From Paenibacillus tianjinensis (GTDB taxonomy: Bacteria > Bacillota > Bacilli > Paenibacillales > Paenibacillaceae), in NCBI RefSeq assembly GCF_017086365.1, contig NZ_CP070969.1, positions 1,116,001 through 1,180,000 of the forward strand: a stretch of 64,000 nt of DNA, read 5' to 3'. This document shows positions 42,019 to 51,141 of this stretch, in pieces; positions within the stretch are counted from its first letter, which is position 1, and each line of letters opens with the position of its first letter. The notes under the pieces were generated by a model. The model had not been told where the DNA came from, did no database searches, and saw nothing but the letters and a program-made list of their open reading frames with translations. Both the position numbers and the translations under genes were made by a program.

Positions 42019-42921
42019 TTACTCGGATTTAAGCTGCTCCAGTGCTGGCTGCAAGGTTGGATAAGTGAAGGTGAAGCCATGATTCACCGCTTTGGCCGGA
42101 AGCACCCGCTGGCCCTCCAGCAGGATTTCTGAGAGTTCACCTATAGCCGCTTTTAATAACACAGCAGGAACCGGAAACCAATGCGGACGATGATATACTT
42201 TGCCGATCATTTTACCGAATTGCCCGTTTGTCACGGGATTAGGGGCGGTGGCATTGACAGGGCCTGTAATTTCCAGGGTGCGGATACAGAAATCGATCAG
42301 CCGTGCGATATCCTCCAGGTGAATCCAGGAGAGCCACTGTTTCCCGCTGCCAATTCTGCCCCCAAAGCCTAAGGAATAGGGCAGCTTCATTTTGGGGAAA
42401 GCTCCACCCTCGTTTCCCAGGACAACGCCGGTGCGCAGTTTGATCAGCCGTACCCCTTGATAAGCTTCATCTGCAGCGGCTTCCCAGGTCTTAACGACCT
42501 CTGAAGGAAAGTCCATGACACGGGCAGGTGAATCTTCGTCAAAGGTATCGTTAAAGGATGTACCGTAAATGGCGACAGCAGAGGCTTGAAGAATGACAGG
42601 TGGCTTATGCTGCAGAGCAGCAATCAGCTTACCGGCGGCGCTCACGGTTTCAAGCCGGGATTCCATAATTGCTTTCTTCCCGCTTGGACTCCAGCGCTGG
42701 CTGAGTGAGGCTCCGGCCAGATTGACCAGTGCGTCCGCATTTTCTGCAATTTCAGGAGTCGTGGCAAGGTCATCCCATGTTGTATAGCTGAGAGCGGGAT
42801 GAGCCGGCTTACTATTCGGCAGCTTGCGGCCGGCTAAGAGGATTTGATGTCCGGCAGCGAGCCAGTATTCCGTAAGCTCACGGCCGATAAATCCGCTGCC
42901 GCCGCAGATGATATATTTCAT
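42019..42921 (-). CDS. TIGR01777-type NAD(P)-dependent epimerase (YfcH-like)
   Basis: The 300-residue protein starts MKYIICGGSGFIGRELTEYW, the Rossmann glycine motif GGSGFIGR; ALVNLAGASLSQRWSPSGKK, WEAAADEA and the C-terminal NATAPNPVTNGQFGKMIGKV with DUF1731-like end are typical of the YfcH/TIGR01777 group of extended short-chain dehydrogenases. Its substrate is unknown. ATG at 42921 has GGGAGG upstream on the minus strand. It lies after a DUF2621-like gene, 28 bp downstream of its stop, and may be cotranscribed. Confidence 0.9.
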   Translation of the reverse strand: MKYIICGGSGFIGRELTEYWLAAGHQILLAGRKLPNSKPAHPALSYTTWDDLATTPEIAENADALVNLAGASLSQRWSPSGKKAIMESRLETVSAAGKLIAALQHKPPVILQASAVAIYGTSFNDTFDEDSPARVMDFPSEVVKTWEAAADEAYQGVRLIKLRTGVVLGNEGGAFPKMKLPYSLGFGGRIGSGKQWLSWIHLEDIARLIDFCIRTLEITGPVNATAPNPVTNGQFGKMIGKVYHRPHWFPVPAVLLKAAIGELSEILLEGQRVLPAKAVNHGFTFTYPTLQPALEQLKSE

Positions 42922-42949
42922 GAGAGAATCCTCCCTTTCAGGATGAGAC

Positions 42950-43405
42950 TTACTTGATGAGATGCCGATAGGGAGTGTAGTCGATGCCGTTCTTCTCAAG
43001 AAAGGTAACGAGAAACCGGTTGTCCCTTCGCGGAGTGGCAACGATATAGCCCTTGATGCAGTGCTCACGGGTCACGGCCGGCGCATTGCTCTCCACGGCG
43101 ATCTTACCGATCTCGGCAGCGATAGAATGCTTGGCGATATCGCGGAAAGGCCCTGGAACCGGTTGCACCAGCTGATCCAGAAACGCCTTCATTTCATCGC
43201 TCCACAATGGACGGCTGCGTTCGACCCAATAGTTCTGCCAGTCCAGCTTGGATTTGCCGTCAGCTTTGGGCAGCACCTTCAGGAATTTGCGGAACATAAA
43301 GAAGCCGCCGATGCACATGCAGCCCAGCAGTAGAAAGGTCCAAAATGCGATGGAGTTCATAAACCAATTGCTTGGTATCGACGATAATAAACTGAAATCA
43401 GACAT
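42950..43405 (-). CDS. DUF2621-like membrane-anchored protein
   Basis: The 151-residue product has one N-terminal membrane segment (about 13-36, WFMNSIAFWTFLLLGCMCIG) and a conserved soluble part: KLDWQNYWVERSRPLWSDEM, PGPFRDIAKHSIAAEIGKIA, and REHCIKGYIVATPRRDNRFL, which I associate with DUF2621 of Bacillales. No function is known. ATG at 43405 follows AAAGGCGGTG on the minus strand. Confidence 0.75.
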   Translation of the reverse strand: MSDFSLLSSIPSNWFMNSIAFWTFLLLGCMCIGGFFMFRKFLKVLPKADGKSKLDWQNYWVERSRPLWSDEMKAFLDQLVQPVPGPFRDIAKHSIAAEIGKIAVESNAPAVTREHCIKGYIVATPRRDNRFLVTFLEKNGIDYTPYRHLIK

Positions 43406-43575
43406 GTATACACCGCCTTTGACAATGATGATTGTCACAAATCTTCATCTTACTTAAAGTATAGCGTATTTCTAAAGTTTTGCGAAGCGAAAGCACTCCG
43501 CCAGGGTTGCCTAGATTTATTTTCCCGATCACGGTAGAATAAGGGTTAATTCGTGAAGGAAAGAGGGAAAAAGGC

Positions 43576-44703
43576 ATGCTGAAAATAGGTTCACATGTGT
43601 CCTGCGCGGACAAGGGGCTCTTAAGCGCGGCTAATGAAGCAAATGAGTATGGTTCCAGCTCGTTCATGATATATACGGGAGCGCCGCAAAATACACGCCG
43701 TAAGCCGATTGAAGCGATGTATCCTGCCGAAGGGAAACTGGCAATGAAGGCTAACGGCGTTGAAGAGATCGTCGTGCACGCTCCATATATTATTAATCTG
43801 GGCTCCTATAAGGACAACACATATCAGCTTGCTGTTGATTTCCTGCAGCAGGAGATCCACCGTACGCATGAGCTTGAGGTCAAGCATATTGTACTTCATC
43901 CGGGAGCTTACACAGACAAGGACGCGGAATACGGCATCCAGCGGATTGCTGACGGTCTGAATGAGGTGCTTGGCGGTACGAACGAGACGGAAGTGCATAT
44001 TGCCCTGGAGACGATGGCAGGTAAAGGGACAGAAATCGGTCGCAGCTTCGAGGAGATTGCCTCCATTATTGATAAGGTCGTACATAATGAGCGGCTGTCC
44101 ATCTGTCTGGATACCTGTCACATCCATGATGCGGGATACGATATTGTGGGTGATCTGGACGGCGTCCTGCGTCAGTTTGACGAGATTATTGGTCTCAAGC
44201 GGCTGGGTGTGGTCCATATCAATGACAGCAAAAATCCGCGCGGAGCAGGCAAGGACCGCCATACTCCCATTGGTTCAGGCTGGATAGGCTTCGAGACGAT
44301 CAACAAGGTGGTCCACCACGAAGCTCTTTCAGGTCTGCCGTTTATTTTGGAGACGCCATGGATCGGGAAGGATGCCAAAAAGCTGCGCCCGATGTACGAG
44401 ATCGAAATCGCACTGCTGCGCGGTAATGTGGCTGAACGGTTCGGCGCAGAATTCCTGCAGGAAGTGGAGGAGCTGCATTCTTTCTTTGCCAAGCAGGAGA
44501 TGGATTCCCGTAAGTATGTGCTTGATGTATGGGATCTGCTCAAAAATGATGCCAAGGCCAAAAAGGCTGATCCGCGTGAGCCGCTGGAACGTCTTTACGA
44601 TAATGTTGCCGCAGCCGGACTCTTCCCGCAGCTTAGCGAGGAAGCTGTCAATCAGCGCTTAATTGCCTGGCTTGCAGGTAAACAGGTGCTCGTGAACGCT
44701 TAA
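43576..44703 (+). CDS. nfo: Endonuclease IV (AP endonuclease) with C-terminal extension
   Basis: The enzyme cuts DNA at abasic sites with three zinc ions. The ligands are in place: H68 (VVHAP), H108 (LHPG), E145 (ALETM), D179 and H182 (LDTCHIHD), H214 (VHIND), D227 and H229 (KDRH), E259 (ILETP). The TIM barrel ends near residue 283; usual enzymes stop there, but this one continues for about 90 residues with a charged helical tail ([20 protein letters not shown] to the end). AAAGAGGG precedes the ATG. The extension's role is unknown. Confidence 0.94.
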   Translation: MLKIGSHVSCADKGLLSAANEANEYGSSSFMIYTGAPQNTRRKPIEAMYPAEGKLAMKANGVEEIVVHAPYIINLGSYKDNTYQLAVDFLQQEIHRTHELEVKHIVLHPGAYTDKDAEYGIQRIADGLNEVLGGTNETEVHIALETMAGKGTEIGRSFEEIASIIDKVVHNERLSICLDTCHIHDAGYDIVGDLDGVLRQFDEIIGLKRLGVVHINDSKNPRGAGKDRHTPIGSGWIGFETINKVVHHEALSGLPFILETPWIGKDAKKLRPMYEIEIALLRGNVAERFGAEFLQEVEELHSFFAKQEMDSRKYVLDVWDLLKNDAKAKKADPREPLERLYDNVAAAGLFPQLSEEAVNQRLIAWLAGKQVLVNA

Positions 44704-44754
44704 ACTAGACATACGTTAGATTGCGCAAGTAGATGAGAGGATGGACAGCGGACT

Positions 44755-45651
44755 ATGGAATTACATGTGAAAAGAGATCATTCTACAGGCGGACAATATC
44801 CGAACCGGGCACGTATGCTCATTTCTTGTCCTGACGGACCGGGAATCGTAGCGGCTGTGTCGCATTTTTTATACCAGCAGGGTGCCAATATCGTGCAGTC
44901 TGACCAATATACTATGGATCCGGACGGCGGCATGTTTTTCATGAGAGTAGAGTTTGACCTGCCTAAGCTTGATGAGCGGCTGGATGAGGTGCGCTCTATC
45001 TTCGGCGGTGTCGCCGAGCGTTTTCAGATGGACTGGCAGATTTTCAATGTGAGCCATAAGAAGAAACTTGCAATCTTTGTATCCAAAGAGGATCACTGTC
45101 TGGTCGAGCTGCTCTGGCAGTGGCAGGCTGGGGATCTGGATGCGGATATTGCTCTTGTAGTCAGCAACCACACAGATATGCAGGCCTATGTTGAATCCTT
45201 TGGCATCCCGTTCCACCATATTCCGGTTACAGCGGATACGAAGGCGGAAGCGGAGCAGCGCCAGCTGGAGGTCATCGGAGACGATATCGATGTGATTATT
45301 CTGGCCCGGTACATGCAGATCATCTCACCTTCGTTCATCGAGCATTACCGGCACCGGATTATCAATATCCACCATTCGTTCCTGCCGGCATTCGTAGGCG
45401 GTAAACCTTACGCCCAGGCGTATCAGCGCGGGGTGAAGATTATCGGAGCTACCGCCCACTATGTCACTGAAGAGCTGGATGGCGGTCCAATCATTGAGCA
45501 GGACGTGCAGCGGGTCAGCCACAGCGACGATGTGAGCGAGCTGAAACGAATCGGACGTACCATCGAGCGGGTAGTATTGGCCCGGGCGGTTAAATGGCAT
45601 ATCGAGGACAGAATTTTGGTGCATCACAATAAGACAGTAGTATTTAATTAA
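44755..45651 (+). CDS. purU: Formyltetrahydrofolate deformylase PurU
   Basis: PurU hydrolyses 10-formyltetrahydrofolate to formate and tetrahydrofolate. The 298-residue product has an N-terminal ACT domain (RARMLISCPDGPGIVAAVSH) and a formyltransferase-fold catalytic part with NIHHSFLPAFVGGKPYAQAY, GATAHYVTEELDGGPIIEQD and the RVSHSDDV stretch, including the catalytic Asn, His and Asp. Length is normal. A terminator-like hairpin follows 58 bp downstream. Confidence 0.95.
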   Translation: MELHVKRDHSTGGQYPNRARMLISCPDGPGIVAAVSHFLYQQGANIVQSDQYTMDPDGGMFFMRVEFDLPKLDERLDEVRSIFGGVAERFQMDWQIFNVSHKKKLAIFVSKEDHCLVELLWQWQAGDLDADIALVVSNHTDMQAYVESFGIPFHHIPVTADTKAEAEQRQLEVIGDDIDVIILARYMQIISPSFIEHYRHRIINIHHSFLPAFVGGKPYAQAYQRGVKIIGATAHYVTEELDGGPIIEQDVQRVSHSDDVSELKRIGRTIERVVLARAVKWHIEDRILVHHNKTVVFN

Positions 45652-45709
45652 TTACAATTCCCAAACATTACAAACGAATAAATTTCAAAAGGTGAAAAAG
45701 CATTTTACC

Positions 45710-45744
45710 GGCATTTTGGCTACTTCTGCCAAAGTGCCTTTTTT
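45710..45744 (+). terminator. Terminator between purU and tad-like cluster 2
   Basis: GGCATTTTGGC (45710-45720) pairs with GCCAAAGTGCC (45728-45738) with a single wobble pair around a 7-base loop; TTTTTT follows. Only 37 bp separate it from the first gene of cluster 2, so it either ends purU or lies in the cluster 2 leader. Confidence 0.85.
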
Positions 45745-45781
45745 CGTGGGCAAAAATCGCTTTTTAAAGGAGGTAAGGGAG

Positions 45782-46528
45782 TTGGCTTCACAGCGTGGAA
45801 CTCTGTTAAAACGTAATTATTTCTTTGCCTTTTTGATCCTGCTTGCCGGTTTCGGCGGGCTGCTCGGCTACGATCTGTATTTCAAGCCTTATGTATTGTC
45901 GCAGACGGTAGTCAAGATTAAGGTGGCTGACGGCGGCTTTTTACCAAAAAACTATGAACTGAAGCAAAGTGATCTCTACCTGGATTCTGTTCAGACGAAA
46001 GATGTCCCCTCGGGCGTAATTACGGAAATTACCCAGGTGGAGCACAAGATTACCAATGTGAATCTGATGGACGGCAGCATTCTGACGGCATCTCTGGTAG
46101 ATGTGAGTAATCTGGAGCCGCAGCAGGACGAGGGGATATTTCCGATCCCCAAGGAAGCCATCTATGCCATCAACGGCTCGCTGCGCAGCAGAGATAAGGT
46201 CGACATTTACCTGGTAGAGGGTGATTCGCCGAATAAGGAGCGGAGTGGCGGCACAATAGCTGAGACAGGCGCTCCGGGAGCGGGAACAGGAGATTCTGAG
46301 CCGGTAAGCCCTGCCCGAAAGGTGTTCCTGAGCGGTGTCACCGTAAACTATGTTCGTTCAGAGGATAACAATGATGTGCTGGACTCGGAGAACGGCAATA
46401 CCAATAACCGCGTCACTTCAACAGGCAAGGTAGCGGCACCGGAGTTGAAGCTGAAGAAAAGCGATGGTGAGCTGCTGGGGCAATATCTGGAGCAGGGCAA
46501 GAAGCTGTGGATTGTACGCGTTGAATAG
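45782..46528 (+). CDS. SAF-domain (CpaB-like) membrane protein, cluster 2
   Basis: TTG at 45782 is chosen because AAAGGAGGT lies seven bases upstream; the longer reading from 45692 runs across the terminator. The 248-residue product has a membrane helix (about 13-32, YFFAFLILLAGFGGLLGYDL) and an outside portion with SAF-like features (KIKVADGGFLPKNYELKQSD, MDGSILTASLVDV, EAIYAINGSLRSRDKVDIYL), the pattern of CpaB/RcpC pilus assembly proteins. A Gly/Ser-rich disordered loop sits near 190-215. First gene of cluster 2. Confidence 0.75.
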   Translation: MASQRGTLLKRNYFFAFLILLAGFGGLLGYDLYFKPYVLSQTVVKIKVADGGFLPKNYELKQSDLYLDSVQTKDVPSGVITEITQVEHKITNVNLMDGSILTASLVDVSNLEPQQDEGIFPIPKEAIYAINGSLRSRDKVDIYLVEGDSPNKERSGGTIAETGAPGAGTGDSEPVSPARKVFLSGVTVNYVRSEDNNDVLDSENGNTNNRVTSTGKVAAPELKLKKSDGELLGQYLEQGKKLWIVRVE

Positions 46529-46544
46529 AAGGGAGGGAGGGGCC

Positions 46545-47609
46545 TTGAAAATATTCAGTCTGGGCATGGATCAACTGACGATTAATGAAATGAAGCTGGC
46601 CGGATTTACAGTGATTTCGCAAAATGTAATGCCTGAACCTGTCCATGCCGAAGGGCACCTGCTGATGATTACGAGTGAACAAGTATCTGTTAATGCCTTA
46701 AGTGAGCTAAGCCGAAAGTTTCCGCGCTCCACGATCCTGTACGTATATCTGCAAAAAGGAGTGCGCGGCTACCAGGCCATTCATATGCTGTGTGAAAGCC
46801 TGGGGATCTGTTTTATTCCGCCGCGCTCCACATCCTCGGCAATAATTGAAAAGCTGCGGTACATCATAGAGGAGGACCATGAGGAACGCGCAAATCTGGT
46901 CGGTTTTTTCGGCTCGGGTCCAGGGATCGGCTGCACCAGTGTAGCTAAGCTGTTCGCCAGACGGATTGCTGCGGCAGGGCTGCGGGTGATTTTGCTGGGA
47001 ATGGATCTGTATGACCCCGGTTATGACCGTAAACCAGCAGTAAGTCTGGACCGATTGCGTCCCCGGATCACAGGGAAGATGCTCCACGGCGAGGATTTTG
47101 AAGGGCTGGTTAGGCAGGACGGATATTCCTATTTACCGGGCAATTTCGATTATCTAAGCGTCCACGATTATCAGGAGGAGGAGATTGAATATCTGCTGGC
47201 GGAAGCAGGTGCGAACGCAGATGTGGTTGTTGCTGACTTTGGCTCCATTCCTGAGAGTGCGGCATGGTACGTGGGTATGCAAAAATCAGCACTGCGCATG
47301 ATGGTTACGCACCCCAGGCATGAATACCGGCTTCAAGCTCTACTCGAGCTGACCGGGCACATGGATCTGCATGCGCAGGATTTCCAGTGGATCATTAACC
47401 GCAGCAATGTGGAAGAAATAACTTCACCCAAAAGTCTGGCGCTGCGCTTCGGCTGTGAAATTCTGCATGAGTTGCCCTACTACCAGCCGCTTTTGGACAG
47501 CCTTCCCCTAGGCAAAAAAGAACTACAGCATGTAGATGACAAGGTTCACGCACTGTTAGTGTCCCTAGGTCTCGCGGCGGAAGTGCGGAAAAAGGGGATT
47601 TTCCAATGA
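46545..47609 (+). CDS. TadZ/CpaE-like protein with degenerate Walker A (cluster 2)
   Basis: TTG at 46545 follows GGGAGGGAGGGG. The 354-residue protein has an N-terminal receiver-like part (KIFSLGMDQLTINEMKLAG) and a MinD/ParA-like domain. The P-loop reads GSGPGIGCTS (about 123-132): the Lys before Thr-Ser is replaced by Cys, so normal ATP hydrolysis is doubtful. ADVVVADFGSIPES stands in for Walker B. By position and shape it is the TadZ of this cluster. It overlaps the next gene by four bases. Confidence 0.75.
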   Translation: MKIFSLGMDQLTINEMKLAGFTVISQNVMPEPVHAEGHLLMITSEQVSVNALSELSRKFPRSTILYVYLQKGVRGYQAIHMLCESLGICFIPPRSTSSAIIEKLRYIIEEDHEERANLVGFFGSGPGIGCTSVAKLFARRIAAAGLRVILLGMDLYDPGYDRKPAVSLDRLRPRITGKMLHGEDFEGLVRQDGYSYLPGNFDYLSVHDYQEEEIEYLLAEAGANADVVVADFGSIPESAAWYVGMQKSALRMMVTHPRHEYRLQALLELTGHMDLHAQDFQWIINRSNVEEITSPKSLALRFGCEILHELPYYQPLLDSLPLGKKELQHVDDKVHALLVSLGLAAEVRKKGIFQ

Positions 47610-49153
47610 TCGAATACCGTGAAGAGAGTTGGCAGGAACAGTGGCGGGATGAGGGGCAATATTCTAAGCGAAAAACGCCTTGGCAACCTAATGAGCTCAT
47701 GGATAATCCGCTTGCTATACCGACAGCCGTCCGTCCGTTCTCCCTGAAACAGAGTGTTTTGCGTACCAGCAAGCCGGGGAAGGAAGATTTTTACGGCTTC
47801 CTGCAAAAAATGAAAAGCGACATGAACGCGGGGCTGGAGCGGGAAGATGACAGTTATTTTGAACTGAATGCGAAGGCGCTGATTGGCGATCCGCAGGCAG
47901 TCAGCTTTTTTATGAACGAAATTGAAAAGTATTTGCGCAAAACTCCATTTACCGGCCGCGTGCCTGAGGCATACCGGACCGCAGCCGAAGCTCTTTTTCA
48001 TGAATGGAAGGGATTTGGCCCGGCTTACCGCTGGTTCACAGACCGTGCGTACAGCGAATCTACCGGACTGCAGATGATCGGACGGCAAATCTTTTACAAC
48101 CATCGGGGCAGGTTTGTCGCCTATCCCTATGACATGCCCTCGCTGGACCGGGTGGAGCAGCTGAAACGTTCCCTCCTTAAAAGCGACCCGAATAAAAAGC
48201 TGAACAAGGACAACCCTTCGGTGGAGTTCAAAATGGATGATCCGCTGTGGCCCGGAAGGTTCATCCGGCTTGCCATCTGGGTGTCGCCCAGGGTTTGGGA
48301 AGGATTTACGACGATTTCGATGCGGCGCCAGGTTGTAGAGTTTCTTGATCTGGAGGATCAGGCTGGCACTGAGTGTATTCCTGCGGAGGCTATAGAGCTA
48401 ATCCGTGCACTGTCCGGAACGTTCCGCAATACGGTCATTGCCGGTGCAGTCGGTTCAGGCAAAACCACCTTCGCCAACACGATTGTCGGTGAGCAGCTTC
48501 TGGGTTCTGCCTCCTGCATGGGGGTGGTGATGATAGAGAAGCATCCGGAGTCGATTCTGCCGTATCAGATCAAGGGACACCGGATTATTCCGATACAGGC
48601 GGCCAATGAGGAACTGATGGAGGTCGGGGTGGAGTCGCTGCGCCACGATCCGAACATCCTTTATATGACGGAAATGCGCTATAACGAGTGGGAGTTCTAT
48701 CTGTGGAGCGGCGAGAAAGGTTACGACGGCATCACCGGCACTTTTCATACGGTTGACTCAGAGGATATTCCGTATCAAGGGGCTTTTGCAGTTTCAACGC
48801 GGATTGGCGGGAGTCTGAAAGGGCATCTGATCTCAGCACTGAAGTCCTGCGAGCTGGTCTTTATTCTGGAAAGCGTACCGGACGGGAAAAAGCGGCTGGC
48901 CCGGATTTCCGAGGTGTTCTATGACGAAGAGCACAACTCGGTGTTCGCGAATGATCTGATGCGCTGGGAGGAGGAGCAGTCGGCCTGGAGCTATAATGAC
49001 AAGCTTACGGAGAAGCTGATGTCGAAGATGCGTAAGAAAAATGCGCGTGCCATGCGCGTGCTAATGCAGGAATTGGGTCATCTGGCTGCGATGAAGCCTA
49101 TGGAGAATCCGCTGAAGGAGAGCCTGAAATCCAGGATTGTACTGAACGAATGA
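47606..49153 (+). CDS. Divergent CpaF-like secretion ATPase (cluster 2)
   Basis: The 515-residue ATPase has Walker A AGAVGSGKTT (about 279-288) and later acidic VVMIEKHPESI, LRHDPNILYMTEMRYNEWE and TGTFHTVDSEDI, which match in order the IEDSAEL, RPNRIVVGEVRG and STGHSNSA blocks of CpaF. Key differences: TEMRY replaces GEVRG, and the N-terminal 180 residues are unlike the normal CpaF N-domain. It is about 100 residues longer than the cluster 1 ATPase. It should power this cluster's machine but belongs to a separate subgroup. Confidence 0.82.
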   Translation: MIEYREESWQEQWRDEGQYSKRKTPWQPNELMDNPLAIPTAVRPFSLKQSVLRTSKPGKEDFYGFLQKMKSDMNAGLEREDDSYFELNAKALIGDPQAVSFFMNEIEKYLRKTPFTGRVPEAYRTAAEALFHEWKGFGPAYRWFTDRAYSESTGLQMIGRQIFYNHRGRFVAYPYDMPSLDRVEQLKRSLLKSDPNKKLNKDNPSVEFKMDDPLWPGRFIRLAIWVSPRVWEGFTTISMRRQVVEFLDLEDQAGTECIPAEAIELIRALSGTFRNTVIAGAVGSGKTTFANTIVGEQLLGSASCMGVVMIEKHPESILPYQIKGHRIIPIQAANEELMEVGVESLRHDPNILYMTEMRYNEWEFYLWSGEKGYDGITGTFHTVDSEDIPYQGAFAVSTRIGGSLKGHLISALKSCELVFILESVPDGKKRLARISEVFYDEEHNSVFANDLMRWEEEQSAWSYNDKLTEKLMSKMRKKNARAMRVLMQELGHLAAMKPMENPLKESLKSRIVLNE

Positions 49154-49166
49154 GGGGGCGTAAAGC

Positions 49167-50216
49167 GTGGACTTCATCTTTTATTTGATCCGCTTTGCTC
49201 TTCATTTGCTGGTTGCCTGGGGGCTCTGGCAGATGGTAAAGCCGCTGGTTGAACGTCATTTGAGGCAGCTTGGGCAGAGTATAGATCAGCATATGAAGCT
49301 TAGAAGGAGTCTTTTCCGCAAAAGAATCAGCAAGGTTAAGAAAAGGCTGTGGCTGTACCGGCATTTAGATGACCTGCTCTATTTTGCACACCGGAGGTAT
49401 GAGCCTGGGATCAGTGTTATGCGTTTTGTCATGCGTTCGGGTTTTCTGTTTATAGCGGTATTCTTGTCCACCTTACTGACATTGCGTGAGCTGCCGGGAC
49501 ATATGAGCTTTAACAATCCATTTCTGGAGGGGATCAGCTTCGGGGAACGGCTGCCGGTTCACGAGGTTTGGCGGCTTCCGCTGTTTGTGGCAATTATTGC
49601 GGGAAGCATTCCATATTTACGGTTGCGATACAGTTATGCACAGAGAAAAGTACACGGCAGCTACGATCTGCTTGACGTGATCAAGATTGCGACCAAATTC
49701 ACGCATTTATCGGCGGATTCTATTTTGGCCAGAACGGCCGATTTATTGACCGAGGAAAATGTTCTGAAGACGCCCGTGAGGCTGCTGAGTGCGGCATTTG
49801 CCAATTACAGCAATGAATATGAGCTAAATGAGCAGGCCGCGAGATTCTCGGATGCGATAGGCACGACCTTTGCTGTTGAGTTTGTATCTGATCTGCTGTA
49901 CTGCGAGAAGGAGGGGACACGTTATCTAAAAAGCTCGCTCATGATGCTCAACCGTTCCATGGAGCAGCAGCGCGACACTATTATGACGGTAAAAGCAGGC
50001 AGCAGGGATGCGATCAGTCTGGGGCTCTATGGGAACTTGGTCGTACTGGTTTCTTCAGTCGGGACGTTTATGTACATGCTGAAGCCGGATGTCTACTTTA
50101 AGCTGCAGTTTCAGACTACCGTAGGTCTTACCTTTCTGATGGTTATCATCTCCGGGCTGTTTATTTCTTTTATTATCAGTACGATACTCGCCAGACCCAA
50201 ACTGGACTACCACTAG
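49167..50216 (+). CDS. TadB-like F-family membrane protein (cluster 2)
   Basis: The 349-residue product has an N-terminal membrane helix, a basic stretch (RRSLFRKRISKVKKRLW), a membrane pair (FLFIAVFLSTLLTL and PLFVAIIAGSIPYL), a helical cytoplasmic region and C-terminal helices (LVVLVSSVGTFMYM and FLMVIISGLFISFIISTIL). Topology matches TadB although identity to cluster 1 TadB is low. GAGGGGGCG precedes the GTG start. Confidence 0.72.
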   Translation: MDFIFYLIRFALHLLVAWGLWQMVKPLVERHLRQLGQSIDQHMKLRRSLFRKRISKVKKRLWLYRHLDDLLYFAHRRYEPGISVMRFVMRSGFLFIAVFLSTLLTLRELPGHMSFNNPFLEGISFGERLPVHEVWRLPLFVAIIAGSIPYLRLRYSYAQRKVHGSYDLLDVIKIATKFTHLSADSILARTADLLTEENVLKTPVRLLSAAFANYSNEYELNEQAARFSDAIGTTFAVEFVSDLLYCEKEGTRYLKSSLMMLNRSMEQQRDTIMTVKAGSRDAISLGLYGNLVVLVSSVGTFMYMLKPDVYFKLQFQTTVGLTFLMVIISGLFISFIISTILARPKLDYH

Positions 50217-50225
50217 AGGTGATGA

Positions 50226-51098
50226 ATGATGGATCGGTTATTGCTTTTACTTGCTGTCTGTGGAGTGGTCTATCTCGCATTGCTGGTTTTTGTGAGCAGC
50301 AGCAGTAAGCAGGAGCGTTATGCCCTTAGGCTTGGAGTAAAGTGGAAAGCGCTTGGGGAAAAAGTGCAGAACGAACGGCTGCAGCAGCTGCTGCAATCCG
50401 CCGGCCTTTCCATATCCGCAGGCAAAATCACACTTTTCCGCTATTCGGCAGCGCTGATTTATGTAGCAGTTCAGGCGGTGAGCGAATTCATCCGTGAACT
50501 GCCTTTTTCAACGACCGATTTGCTGATTCCTATGCTCATTCTAATCATCAGCAGTCCTAAGCGGTATCTGCCGTTTGGCTGGCTGCTGTCCTGGCTGCAT
50601 CAGAAGACACTGATTCAAAAAGACGGTGAGCTCATCTCCTTCATCCGGCTATATGAAAACAACCGGCTGCGTAAGCGCGGGTATGTACAGTTTGGTTCTT
50701 TTTGCGCAGGGACAGCAAGCCATTTTCATTATATCCGGCAGGATTTGTATGAACTCTCCGAGCGGGCGGTGGATGAAGGTACGGAGCGGGCAATCGAATG
50801 GTTTTGCGGGAATTTCCCGGCCGGACATGTCTTTATTAACGATATCCGTTCGATTCTGCTGGCAACCGAAGGGATGGATGATGATACCGAAGCGGCCAAT
50901 TATTTGCGGGAGCAGGGCAAGATTATCACCAAAATCTCCAGCGACCAATATCTGAAAAAGTGGTCCTTCATCGGCGACGTCTCGACGATCATTAACGTAA
51001 TCCCGTCCATCGCCACCTTTCTGATGATTGTTTCGCTAGCTATGCAGTACATCATGCTGATTAAAGGAAACTTTAATGGAGTGGGGATGTTTCAATGA
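50226..51098 (+). CDS. TadC-like F-family membrane protein (cluster 2)
   Basis: The 290-residue product starts at ATG 50226 or 50229 behind AGAGGTGA. It has N-terminal helices (LLLLLAVCGVVYLALLVFVS), a middle soluble part and C-terminal VINVIPSIATFLMIVSLAMQYI. The order TadZ-CpaF-TadB-like-TadC-like matches the platform genes of tad operons. The sequence is divergent, so the family call relies partly on context. Confidence 0.68.
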   Translation: MMDRLLLLLAVCGVVYLALLVFVSSSSKQERYALRLGVKWKALGEKVQNERLQQLLQSAGLSISAGKITLFRYSAALIYVAVQAVSEFIRELPFSTTDLLIPMLILIISSPKRYLPFGWLLSWLHQKTLIQKDGELISFIRLYENNRLRKRGYVQFGSFCAGTASHFHYIRQDLYELSERAVDEGTERAIEWFCGNFPAGHVFINDIRSILLATEGMDDDTEAANYLREQGKIITKISSDQYLKKWSFIGDVSTIINVIPSIATFLMIVSLAMQYIMLIKGNFNGVGMFQ

Positions 51099-51125
51099 GG
51101 AGTTGCTGAGTCTGCAAAAAAGGTT

Positions 51126-51141
51126 CAATTCCTTGGAATTG
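51126..51141. promoter_or_regulatory. Perfect 16-bp palindrome upstream of mini-pilin genes
   Basis: CAATTCCTTGGAATTG is fully self-complementary. It ends inside a candidate -35 box (TTGCAT, 51139-51144), so it may be an operator. Confidence 0.5.

Noticed and set aside
45692..45781. Upstream extension of the SAF-domain gene
   Set aside because: It runs through a hairpin and T-run; TTG at 45782 is seven bases after AAAGGAGGT and matches the expected short N-terminus.
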